Assembly (NCBI GenBank): GCA_017473115.1
Contig: JAFUNC010000006.1
Coordinates: forward strand, 1-64,000
Source: Lachnospiraceae bacterium
Lineage (GTDB): Bacteria > Bacillota > Clostridia > Lachnospirales > Lachnospiraceae
DNA: 64,000 nucleotides
Reading direction: 5' to 3'
Every line of letters starts with the position of its first letter. Within the stretch, counting starts at the first letter, position 1. Of the stretch, positions 26,223 through 33,380 are shown piece after piece. A model generated the notes under the pieces. It did no database searches. It worked only from the letters and a program-made list of their open reading frames with translations, and was not told the origin of the DNA. A program made the translations under genes and the position numbers.

Positions 26223-26229
26223 ATTTTAA
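26182..26229 (+). terminator. Terminator of the ncRNA
   Basis: GAAGCCCTG pairs with CAGGGCTTC, enclosing a small GAT/ATC hairpin; the 3' side reads TTACATTTT. Confidence 0.8.
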
Positions 26230-26250
26230 AATAAATTTTAAAAAAAGTTG

Positions 26251-26279
26251 TTGACAATTCATTTTACTTATAGTAATAT
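26251..26279 (+). promoter_or_regulatory. Promoter of tRNA-Gly
   Basis: TTGACA (26251-26256), 17-bp spacer, TAATAT (26274-26279), 42 bp before the tRNA. Confidence 0.8.
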
Positions 26280-26320
26280 AACTATTGTTCGCGGCGGACA
26301 GCACGAACAAAACAGAATAT

Positions 26321-26393
26321 GCGATAGTGGCGTAGTTGGTAACGCGCGACCTTGCCAAGGTCGAGACCGCGGGTTCGAGCCCCGTCTATCGCT
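26321..26393 (+). tRNA. tRNA-Gly (anticodon GCC)
   Basis: The acceptor arms GCGATAG (26321-26327) and CTATCGC (26386-26392) pair fully, with discriminator T at 26393. The D-loop has AGTTGGTAA, the anticodon stem CGACC/GGTCG encloses TTGCCAA, giving anticodon GCC, and the T-loop is TTCGAGC. The CCA end is not encoded. Confidence 0.95.
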
Positions 26394-26400
26394 CTTACGG

Positions 26401-26427
26401 AAACCCTTGATTTTCAAGGGTTTTTTA
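26401..26427 (+). terminator. Terminator of tRNA-Gly
   Basis: AAACCCTTGA pairs with TCAAGGGTTT around TTT, then T-run. Confidence 0.88.
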
Positions 26428-26469
26428 TTTGAAAAAAGTAACAACAATATACATACAATATCTGCCAGT

Positions 26470-26498
26470 AAAAGTACCTTGACAAAGGTGCTTTTTTC
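26470..26498 (+). terminator. Second stem-loop with U-run before the M15 peptidase gene
   Basis: AAAGTACCTT pairs with AAGGTGCTTT (one G-U) around GACA, followed by TTT. It may be a back-up terminator or an attenuator in the leader of the next gene. Confidence 0.6.
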
Positions 26499-26554
26499 TA
26501 TAAAAATGGTAACGATAATACTGTTACTATTTTGTAAAGCGAAGGATTTATATT

Positions 26555-27478
26555 ATGTCAGATATAAATAGAAGAAAAAAGAAAACAAAACAAAAGGCAG
26601 ATCCGTTTATCATTATGGCATATGGTTTGGGCGCAGTAATTGTTTTGGTTTGTGCAATTATCATCATAGCCATCCTGGTAAAGGAAAATAATGCAGAGCC
26701 TGTGCAGGAACTTGTGAGTATTGATTTCGAGAGTGAAGCAGAAGATGTGTCCGAAAACACAAAGGAGATATCGGAAGAACTTGAGCAATCAGAGCGTGAG
26801 TCGGAAATTGCTTCCGTAATTGCAAACTGGGAAAGTATTCCTGCGGGAACGGTTCTTGAGGCAGAAGATATTGATTGGAATAATCTTTCACAATATTTTA
26901 TGGCCTATGAAATTTCGGATGAAGTATACCATTATATCAACGACAAATCCTATCGGGAGAACGAAAATGTTTCGTTGGCGGATTTGCGGTATATGAAATT
27001 ATTACATTATAATTTTGACCATGAATTGCAGGTGGGAGAATTGATTGTGTCGGCAGAATTGCAGGAAGATTACATTGGTATTTTTACGGAACTGTTTGCT
27101 GCGGAGTATGAAATTCAATCCATGTATCTGCCGGATCGTTATTGGACCGGAGATCCTACGGACACGGATACGGCATCCATTGATGATAATAACACATCCT
27201 GTTTCTTATACCGACCGGCTACCGGTTCGTCCAAATTGTCCATGCATTCTTACGGTAGGGCCATTGATATTAATCCGCAACAGAATCCGTATGTAAGTTA
27301 TCGCACGGGAGAACCCGTCTGGGAACATGAAAATGCCAACGATTATATTGACCGAACCACCGGACTGCCTCATGTGATAACTGAAGAAGATATCTGTTAT
27401 CAAATTTTTGTCAAATATGGTTTTGAATGGGGCGGAGAATGGACTAATATTAAAGATTATCAACATTTTGAGAAATAA
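26555..27478 (+). CDS. Membrane-anchored M15-family metallopeptidase
   Basis: A 307-residue cell-wall enzyme. After a basic N-terminus a single transmembrane segment (about residues 20-44, MAYGLGAVIVLVCAIIIIAILV) anchors it, then an acidic linker rich in Glu and Ser. The C-terminal 130 residues are an M15C-type D-Ala-D-Ala or endolysin-like peptidase: MHSYGRAIDINPQQNP gives the first zinc His and Asp, and WGGEWTNIKDYQHFEK the final His. The catalytic domain is outside the cell and should cut peptidoglycan peptide stems. Start at 26555; ribosome site GAAGGA. Single gene with a clean terminator. Confidence 0.88.
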   Translation: MSDINRRKKKTKQKADPFIIMAYGLGAVIVLVCAIIIIAILVKENNAEPVQELVSIDFESEAEDVSENTKEISEELEQSERESEIASVIANWESIPAGTVLEAEDIDWNNLSQYFMAYEISDEVYHYINDKSYRENENVSLADLRYMKLLHYNFDHELQVGELIVSAELQEDYIGIFTELFAAEYEIQSMYLPDRYWTGDPTDTDTASIDDNNTSCFLYRPATGSSKLSMHSYGRAIDINPQQNPYVSYRTGEPVWEHENANDYIDRTTGLPHVITEEDICYQIFVKYGFEWGGEWTNIKDYQHFEK

Positions 27479-27480
27479 AA

Positions 27481-27508
27481 AGCGCAACCTTAGGTTGCGT
27501 TTTTTGTT
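27481..27508 (+). terminator. Terminator of the M15 gene
   Basis: AGCGCAACC and GGTTGCGTT pair around TTA, followed by six T. Confidence 0.87.
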
Positions 27509-27578
27509 TAAAATGCTAGTATTAGTTGGTAGAATAATACTATGAAATACGGTAAACTGTTGGAAAAGGAGGAAAGGT

Positions 27579-27989
27579 ATGTTAAGTGAGAATATTCAAA
27601 CATTACGTAAAATAAATGAAATGTCGCAGGAGCAGGTGGCGGAGGCTCTGGGGGTATCCAGACAGGCTGTGGCGAAATGGGAGTCCGGAGAGGCACAACC
27701 TGATTTGACAAAGTGTACGGCATTGGCAAAACTGTTTGACATTACGTTGGATGAACTTGTTAATTATGACAGCAAAGAGTCTTTCGGGGCACCGATAGGT
27801 CCGAAGGGCAAGTATATGTTTGGCATGGTTTCCGTGGGGGATAAGGGTCAGATTGTGATTCCTGCCAAGGCACGAAAGGTTTTCGATATCAAGCCCGGTG
27901 ACAAGTTAATTGTTTTAGGAGATATTGAGCAAGGGTTGGCAATGATAAAGGCAGATTTTATAGAGATGTTTTTTAATAAAAAAAGATAA
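27579..27989 (+). CDS. XRE-type HTH regulator fused to an AbrB-like domain
   Basis: The 136-residue protein joins two DNA-binding folds. Residues 5-60 are a Cro/CI helix-turn-helix (LRKINEMSQEQVAEALGVSRQAVAKWESG). Residues about 80-125 are an AbrB/SpoVT swapped-hairpin domain (VSVGDKGQIVIPAKARKVFDIKPGDKLIVLGD). This fusion is common in Clostridia; members usually control neighbouring transport or membrane genes. It ends 19 bp before a membrane acyltransferase gene, so it may regulate its own operon. GGAGGAAAGGT precedes ATG. Confidence 0.88.
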   Translation: MLSENIQTLRKINEMSQEQVAEALGVSRQAVAKWESGEAQPDLTKCTALAKLFDITLDELVNYDSKESFGAPIGPKGKYMFGMVSVGDKGQIVIPAKARKVFDIKPGDKLIVLGDIEQGLAMIKADFIEMFFNKKR

Positions 27990-28008
27990 CGGAGGTTTTT
28001 ATATCAAA

Positions 28009-29127
28009 ATGGAGAGTAAAACAACCAGAAAGCATTACATAGACAATATACGCTGGACTACAGTGATATTGGTTATTGTATATCACGCGATTTATATGTT
28101 TAACAGTATGGGGATTCTTACCAATTTGGCGGAACCGGGAATCCCGGAAATGGATTTCTTTGCAGCGATTGTATATCCCTGGTTTATGGTGTTGCTTTTT
28201 GTAGTAGCCGGGATGAGTGCAAGATATTCGCTTGAGAAGCGTGGCAGTAAATCATTTGCTAAGGACAGAACGGTTAAACTGTTGATTCCCTCGTTTGCAA
28301 TTATTTTTATTTATGGATGGGTGAACGGACTGATTACGGATTTAGAGATTGATATGTTTAAAGATGCGCCGGGAGAAGTTCCGGGTATTATAAAATTTGT
28401 TATTTATTGTATGTCCGGAATCGGCCCTTTGTGGTTTGCAAGAGAACTATTCTTTGCGTCTATGCTTCTTTTATTGATTCGTAAAATTGATAAAAAAGAT
28501 AAACTCTATGAATTGGGCAGAAAGGCAAACATAATCGTATTGCTTGCATTGTTCGCGGCAGTTTGGGTCAGCAGTTTCCTTTTGAACACACCGATTATTG
28601 AAGTGTATCGTAACGGAATTTATTTCTTTACGTTTTTCCTGGGATATTATGTATTTTCACATGAAGAAGTGACGGACAGACTTGTGAAATGGAAAATTCC
28701 GCTTTTGATTGGAGCCGTGTTGGCCGGTGTGGGATATGGGCTTCTTTTTTATGGTGAGAATTATACCACCAAAGAATGTTTAAGACATATTGTAACCAAT
28801 TTATACTGCTGGATGACAGTACTTGCGGTTATCGGTTGTTTTAAAGCATGGTTTAACAAAACCAATGCGTTTGCAACTTATATGACCAAAGCAAATTTTG
28901 CATTTTATGTATTGCATTATACCGTAATGCTTGTGTATGCTTACCTTTGGGTACGAAATACGGAGTTCCCTCTGATTTGGCATTATATTGTGCCGTTGGC
29001 GGCCACTTTGATTACGTTGCCCCTTTTATATGAAATCATCAAGAGAATCCCTGTGTTACGCTTTTTGATTCTGGGCATAACAAAGCCAAAGGAAAAGGGC
29101 GAAGTAGCAGCGGAGAAGGTATCATAA
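28009..29127 (+). CDS. Membrane acyltransferase, acyltransferase-3 family
   Basis: A 372-residue protein with about ten hydrophobic helices. YIDNIRWTTVILVIVYHAIYMFNS at the N-terminus carries the family His in a membrane helix, and ARYSLEKRGSKSFAKDRTVKLLIPSF is the arginine-containing second motif. These enzymes move acyl groups to sugars, cell-wall polymers or lipids. Unlike the gene at 24690 it is coupled to an XRE-AbrB regulator, with a 19-bp gap and GGAGG site. Substrate unknown. Terminator follows. Confidence 0.87.
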   Translation: MESKTTRKHYIDNIRWTTVILVIVYHAIYMFNSMGILTNLAEPGIPEMDFFAAIVYPWFMVLLFVVAGMSARYSLEKRGSKSFAKDRTVKLLIPSFAIIFIYGWVNGLITDLEIDMFKDAPGEVPGIIKFVIYCMSGIGPLWFARELFFASMLLLLIRKIDKKDKLYELGRKANIIVLLALFAAVWVSSFLLNTPIIEVYRNGIYFFTFFLGYYVFSHEEVTDRLVKWKIPLLIGAVLAGVGYGLLFYGENYTTKECLRHIVTNLYCWMTVLAVIGCFKAWFNKTNAFATYMTKANFAFYVLHYTVMLVYAYLWVRNTEFPLIWHYIVPLAATLITLPLLYEIIKRIPVLRFLILGITKPKEKGEVAAEKVS

Positions 29128-29149
29128 AAATAATCAGTGAATAAAATAA

Positions 29150-29190
29150 AAGCCCTTTTATAAGACAAATGGTATCTTATAAAAGGGCTT
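29150..29190. terminator. Bidirectional terminator
   Basis: AAGCCCTTTTATAAGA and TCTTATAAAAGGGCTT form a 16-bp perfect stem between converging genes. Confidence 0.88.
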
Positions 29191-29205
29191 CATTATTTCA
29201 TGGAA

Positions 29206-30357
29206 TTAATAACTTACATGATAGGTTTTTTCAACGATATCAAATAAATCATAGTTATCGGAAGTGAATTCCACCGCAATGTAGTGGGTGTAATCATCTT
29301 CGGGACTATCTAATACCCAAACTACCAGAAAGATATCTTCATCGGGGTAGTAGCCGTATACCTGGAAGGCTTCGCAACCATCCAAGGTTACCATTGCACC
29401 GGTTACGGAAGAAGGATCAATACCGGTATCTGTTTCAAGTTGTTCAAGAAGATTATATGCAAGATTTTCAGCATCAATATAGGACTCTTCATAATATGTC
29501 ATAGTAAGGATGTTGGTACCTGTAGGATCCGAGTACTGGATATAATCTCCGTCGTTGTAGGGATCTGTGAAAACCACGTAATCTGCGGGAATATCGGTAT
29601 AACCGTACTTTTCATCACCGACACGCTGTACATCTCCGGTTACGGCAACATCTTCAGATGATGTCTCTTCATCCGTAAAAGTATAGAAGGATAAAATATT
29701 CTGTTCGTTCATATCGATTAAGTCGAAATAAATCATATCATCATCTGTAGACTCATATCCGATATAGGGAAGAATATCATAATTGCCTTCGCCGATATAG
29801 GTGTCATCTTCGTATACTGCCATATCTGAGAAAACAAGGCAGAAATATTTATCGGTAGATTCCAGTCCTTCCATAGCCTCACGCTGCTCTGCTTCGGTAA
29901 GACCATATTCGGATAAATCATTAGCAATATACTGTACTGCATCCTCGTTGTAGTAGCATTCGTAAGTTGCTAAAGTATAATGGGTTGCATCATCATACAA
30001 TACGGCATTGTCTTCATAAAATACCCACATTACATCTTCGTCATCTGCACTGAACCAAGCGGTTCCGTCCATCAAATCATCATAATCAGAAGAATCGAGA
30101 ACATCATCTTCCGATGTTTCAAGGTCATCAAAATCATCAAAGTTAAATTCAAAGTCAGAATTATCTTCGGAAGGTTCATCAGAAGGCTCTTCAGAAGGTT
30201 CTACTGAATCGTCAGGTTCGGGAGTAACGATAGAGGTGGGACCATCGGAACCGCCGTTTTGCATCGCATCCTGAATCAAATTAAAAGGGAAGCATCCGGC
30301 TAAGGAAACCATCAGCATTGTGCAACAAAGAATTGCAAGAATCTTTCGTGTTTTCAT
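29206..30357 (-). CDS. Acidic lipoprotein of unknown function
   Basis: A 383-residue protein with a lipoprotein signal peptide: basic start KTRK, hydrophobic core, and lipobox LAGC with the lipid-bearing Cys at 22. A Pro/Glu/Ser/Asp-rich spacer (EPDDSVEPSEEPSDEPSED) follows to about residue 80, then a tyrosine- and aspartate-rich domain of about 300 residues with no recognised family. It should sit on the outer face of the membrane. GAGGAG precedes ATG. The very low pI and the many DD/YE pairs are unusual; calcium binding is possible but unproved. Confidence 0.75.
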   Translation of the reverse strand: MKTRKILAILCCTMLMVSLAGCFPFNLIQDAMQNGGSDGPTSIVTPEPDDSVEPSEEPSDEPSEDNSDFEFNFDDFDDLETSEDDVLDSSDYDDLMDGTAWFSADDEDVMWVFYEDNAVLYDDATHYTLATYECYYNEDAVQYIANDLSEYGLTEAEQREAMEGLESTDKYFCLVFSDMAVYEDDTYIGEGNYDILPYIGYESTDDDMIYFDLIDMNEQNILSFYTFTDEETSSEDVAVTGDVQRVGDEKYGYTDIPADYVVFTDPYNDGDYIQYSDPTGTNILTMTYYEESYIDAENLAYNLLEQLETDTGIDPSSVTGAMVTLDGCEAFQVYGYYPDEDIFLVVWVLDSPEDDYTHYIAVEFTSDNYDLFDIVEKTYHVSY

Positions 30358-30524
30358 TTCATTCTCCTCTTACATATGTTAAAATTGTTTTATCGTGATA
30401 ATTCTAGCAGATAATGTACAAAAATGAAAGTAAATTTTAAATTCGGCATGTATAATAGAAACAATATGGTTATCCGTGTGGTAAATGAATCATGCAAAAA
30501 GGCAATAAAACAGGAGGTATTTTT

Positions 30525-31283
30525 ATGGTAAATGTAAAAGGGAAATGGGCGTTCATTACAGGTGCAGCAAGAGGAATCGGATATCTGTCCGCACTTTTTA
30601 TGGCGGAGAGAGGATGCAATCTTATTCTGCACAGCAGAGACTTGGAACATACCCAAAAAGTTGTTGCGGAGTGTGAGGCTTTAGGTGTAAAAGCAGTGGC
30701 GGTTGCGGCAGAACTTGTGAATCCGGACAGCGTAAAAGGAATGCTCGCTGAGATCGATCAGTTGGGTGTGGAAGTTGATATCGTTTTAAACAATGCCGGT
30801 ATGCAGATTGCATATCGCACGGAATATTTTGAGACTCCGGTATCGGATTATACGGACAGTTTCTTAATCAATACAATTGCGCCGGCATTGATTTGCTATC
30901 ATTTTATGCCGAAGATGAAAGAAAAGGGCTTTGGACGTATCGTAAATACCACCAGCGGTATCCGTCTGGATCCTTATCAGGCAGGATATTCCGCAAGTAA
31001 GGCGGCATTGAATAAAATTACCGTGGATTTGGGATATACCGTTGATGGTACGGATGTTATTTTAAGTTTGGCAGATCCCGGCTGGTGTCGTACCGACCTT
31101 GGCGGAAATCAGGCACCTAATTCTCCTGAAAGCGCATTGCCCGGCGTTTTGGTTGGTGCTTTTGTAGATGACCAAAAATCCGGCAGATTATTCTCTGCCC
31201 AGGACTTCGCAGGAATGACTTTGGAAGATGCTGTGAAGATGGCGGAAGAGAAGATTCAGCCTTTGGAATCTTATGCTGATTAG
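30525..31283 (+). CDS. Short-chain dehydrogenase/reductase (SDR)
   Basis: A 252-residue classical SDR with the cofactor motif TGAARGIG (residues 12-19), NNAG near 87-90, and catalytic Ser and YSASK near 149-153. The substrate cannot be told. Start at 30525 behind CAGGAGG. It lies before the long palindrome and the acid-activation operon but has its own upstream region, so co-regulation is not shown. No terminator other than the palindrome follows. Confidence 0.88.
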   Translation: MVNVKGKWAFITGAARGIGYLSALFMAERGCNLILHSRDLEHTQKVVAECEALGVKAVAVAAELVNPDSVKGMLAEIDQLGVEVDIVLNNAGMQIAYRTEYFETPVSDYTDSFLINTIAPALICYHFMPKMKEKGFGRIVNTTSGIRLDPYQAGYSASKAALNKITVDLGYTVDGTDVILSLADPGWCRTDLGGNQAPNSPESALPGVLVGAFVDDQKSGRLFSAQDFAGMTLEDAVKMAEEKIQPLESYAD

Positions 31284-31314
31284 AAGTAATCTCTGCCTTG
31301 TGATTTAACAGACC

Positions 31315-31555
31315 GGATATTTCAGCCGGATAAATTGGAAGATATATTCATTGATGCAATGCTGTACAGATATTTGTATTCCGTAAAGAACCGTTTTCAA
31401 CTGCATCAGCACTTAATGAGCAAGAAGTATTTCTTGCGAATTTAGTACTGCTACGTAGTTGAACGAGCGAGAGCGTGTTCTGTTGGAATACAAAATAATC
31501 TGTACGGCATTTGTTGATTTCTAAGCAATCCAATCAATCCGGTTGAAATCATATT
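31315..31555. repeat. Long palindromic element, copy A (minus orientation), about 240 bp
   Basis: The outer arms 31316-31381 and 31485-31555 pair (for example CCGGAT with ATCCGG-like, GTACAGAT with ATCTGTAC, TGTATTCC with GGAATACA). The core 31382-31484 folds again (CAACT/AGTTG and GCAAGAA/TTCTTGC). Read on the minus strand, its core matches the plus-strand core of the element at 35707-35931 over about 110 nt, including paired changes in both sides of the same stems. No reading frame of note. It lies between an SDR gene and the acyl-CoA synthetase promoter; T-rich sequence follows the plus-strand end. Confidence 0.8.
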
Positions 31556-31591
31556 TTGTTTTTACAAAGCAAAGATTACATCCCGAAAACA

Positions 31592-31620
31592 TTGACCGAA
31601 ACGGCTTTTAATGTTATATT
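31592..31620 (+). promoter_or_regulatory. Promoter of the acyl-CoA synthetase / iorAB operon
   Basis: TTGACC (31592-31597), 17-bp spacer, TATATT (31615-31620). Confidence 0.75.
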
Positions 31621-31624
31621 AGTG

Positions 31625-31648
31625 GTTAGACGCTTTAAAGCGTTAAAC
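31625..31648 (+). promoter_or_regulatory. Putative operator sharing a motif with the symporter gene
   Basis: GACGCTTTAAAGCGTTAAAC holds the perfect palindrome CGCTTTAAAGCG (31631-31642) and lies at about +1 to +20 of the promoter, where a bound repressor would block transcription. CTTTAAAGCGTT is repeated exactly before the symporter gene at 36902. Confidence 0.6.
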
Positions 31649-31682
31649 TAAACAAAAGTGATAGATTTGGAAGGGGATTAAA

Positions 31683-33317
31683 ATGCCTATTACAGAATTT
31701 TTGGAGAGAAATGCGAGAGAGTTTCCCAATGACGTATGTCTTGTGGAAATGAATCCCGAAATAAAAGAAGACCGTCGCGTAACCTGGAAGGAATATGAAT
31801 TGATTGAACCCAGTGCCAAAACCAGTTACAGACGTGAGATTACCTGGAGCGTATTCAATGAGAAAGCAAACCGTTTTGCAAACCTTTTAATTCAGAGAGG
31901 AATCCAGAAGGGAGATAAGGTTGCAATCCTTATGATGAACTGCCTTGAGTGGTTGCCGATTTACTTCGGTATTTTAAAAACCGGTGCCTTGGCAGTGCCT
32001 TTGAATTTCCGCTATTCTTCTGATGAAATTGAGTACTGTGTGAATTTGGCAGAAGTGGATATTCTGGTATTCGGACCTTCTTTTATCGGTCGTGTGGAAG
32101 AAATCGCAGATCGCATCAGCAAGGGAAGATTGTTAATGTATGTTGGTGAAGGTTGCCCCAGTTTTGCGGATGATTACAATTCACTTGCAGCAAACTGTTC
32201 CAGCCAGAGTCCTGACATCGCGTTGGACGACCAGGATTATGCGGCAATTTATTTCTCTTCGGGAACTACAGGCTTCCCCAAAGCGATTTTACATAAACAT
32301 GAAAGTTTGGTGCATTCCTGCAAGGTAGAGCAGAATCACCACGGGCAGCAGAAGGATGATGTATTCTTATGTATTCCGCCTTTGTACCATACCGGTGCGA
32401 AGATGCACTGGTTCGGAAGTCTTTTATCGGGAAGCAAAGCAATCCTTTTAAAAGGAACCAAACCTGAGTTTATCTTAGATGCGGTATCCAAGGAGAAATG
32501 TACCATCGTTTGGCTCTTAGTACCCTGGGCACAGGAAATTCTGGAAGCCATTGAAAGCGGTAAGGTGAACTTGGATGATTACGAGTTGGCTCAGTGGAGA
32601 CTGATGCATATCGGCGCACAGCCTGTACCTCAGAGTTTGATTAAGAAGTGGAAGAGCATTTTCCCGAACCACGATTACGATACGAACTATGGTTTATCAG
32701 AGTCCATCGGACCGGGCTGCGTACATCTTGGTGTTGAGAATATACATAAGGTGGGTGCCATCGGAAAGGCTGGCTACGGTTGGGAAGTAAAAATTGTGGA
32801 TGAGAACCGGAATACCGTAGCGAAGGGCGAAGTTGGTGAACTTGCAGTCAAAGGTCCCGGCGTTATGACCTGTTACTACAGAGATGAAAAGGCGACCAAT
32901 GAGGTGTTGGCAGACGGATGGTTATTTACCGGCGATATGGCCCAGGAAGACGAAGACGGCTTTATCTTCCTTGTAGACCGTAAAAAGGATGTTATCATCA
33001 GTGGTGGTGAGAATCTTTACCCCGTACAGATTGAAGATTTTATACGTACCAACGATAAGGTGCATGACGTGGCGGTAATCGGTTTGCCGGATAAACGTCT
33101 CGGCGAAATCGCCGCTGCCATCATTGAATTAAAAGAGGGCATGGAAATGACCAAGGAAGAAATGGATGAGTTCTGCTTAGGTCTTCCCAGATACAAGAGA
33201 CCCAAAACCGTTATTTTTGCAGATATCCCCAGAAATCCTACCGGTAAAATTGAAAAACCGAAGTTACGTGAGAAGTACGGTGCGGGCAAGTTGATTGCGG
33301 ATCAAAATAACGGTTAA
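31683..33317 (+). CDS. Acyl-CoA synthetase (AMP-binding enzyme)
   Basis: The 544-residue enzyme activates a carboxylic acid to its CoA thioester through an acyl-AMP. The P-loop is YFSSGTTGFPK near residue 190, the adenine motif YGLSES near 338, and the core hinge GDMAQEDEDGFIFLVDRKKDVI near 420-441. The catalytic Lys is in NPTGKIEK near 520. An unusual insert near residues 30-55 (KEYELIEPSAKTSYRREITW) precedes the conserved N-terminal block. It stands 63 bp before iorA. With an indolepyruvate oxidoreductase as partner the likely acids are aryl- or branched-chain acetates, working in either direction. Confidence 0.88.
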   Translation: MPITEFLERNAREFPNDVCLVEMNPEIKEDRRVTWKEYELIEPSAKTSYRREITWSVFNEKANRFANLLIQRGIQKGDKVAILMMNCLEWLPIYFGILKTGALAVPLNFRYSSDEIEYCVNLAEVDILVFGPSFIGRVEEIADRISKGRLLMYVGEGCPSFADDYNSLAANCSSQSPDIALDDQDYAAIYFSSGTTGFPKAILHKHESLVHSCKVEQNHHGQQKDDVFLCIPPLYHTGAKMHWFGSLLSGSKAILLKGTKPEFILDAVSKEKCTIVWLLVPWAQEILEAIESGKVNLDDYELAQWRLMHIGAQPVPQSLIKKWKSIFPNHDYDTNYGLSESIGPGCVHLGVENIHKVGAIGKAGYGWEVKIVDENRNTVAKGEVGELAVKGPGVMTCYYRDEKATNEVLADGWLFTGDMAQEDEDGFIFLVDRKKDVIISGGENLYPVQIEDFIRTNDKVHDVAVIGLPDKRLGEIAAAIIELKEGMEMTKEEMDEFCLGLPRYKRPKTVIFADIPRNPTGKIEKPKLREKYGAGKLIADQNNG

Positions 33318-33380
33318 TTGTTTGAAAAGCAGAAATGCCGATGTGGAAACGGTTATTACAGTACAGAAAGGAAATACACG

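Noticed and set aside
25951-26358. 135-codon minus-strand frame across the ncRNA and tRNA
   Set aside because: It runs through a terminator, a promoter and a tRNA gene, so it is chance.
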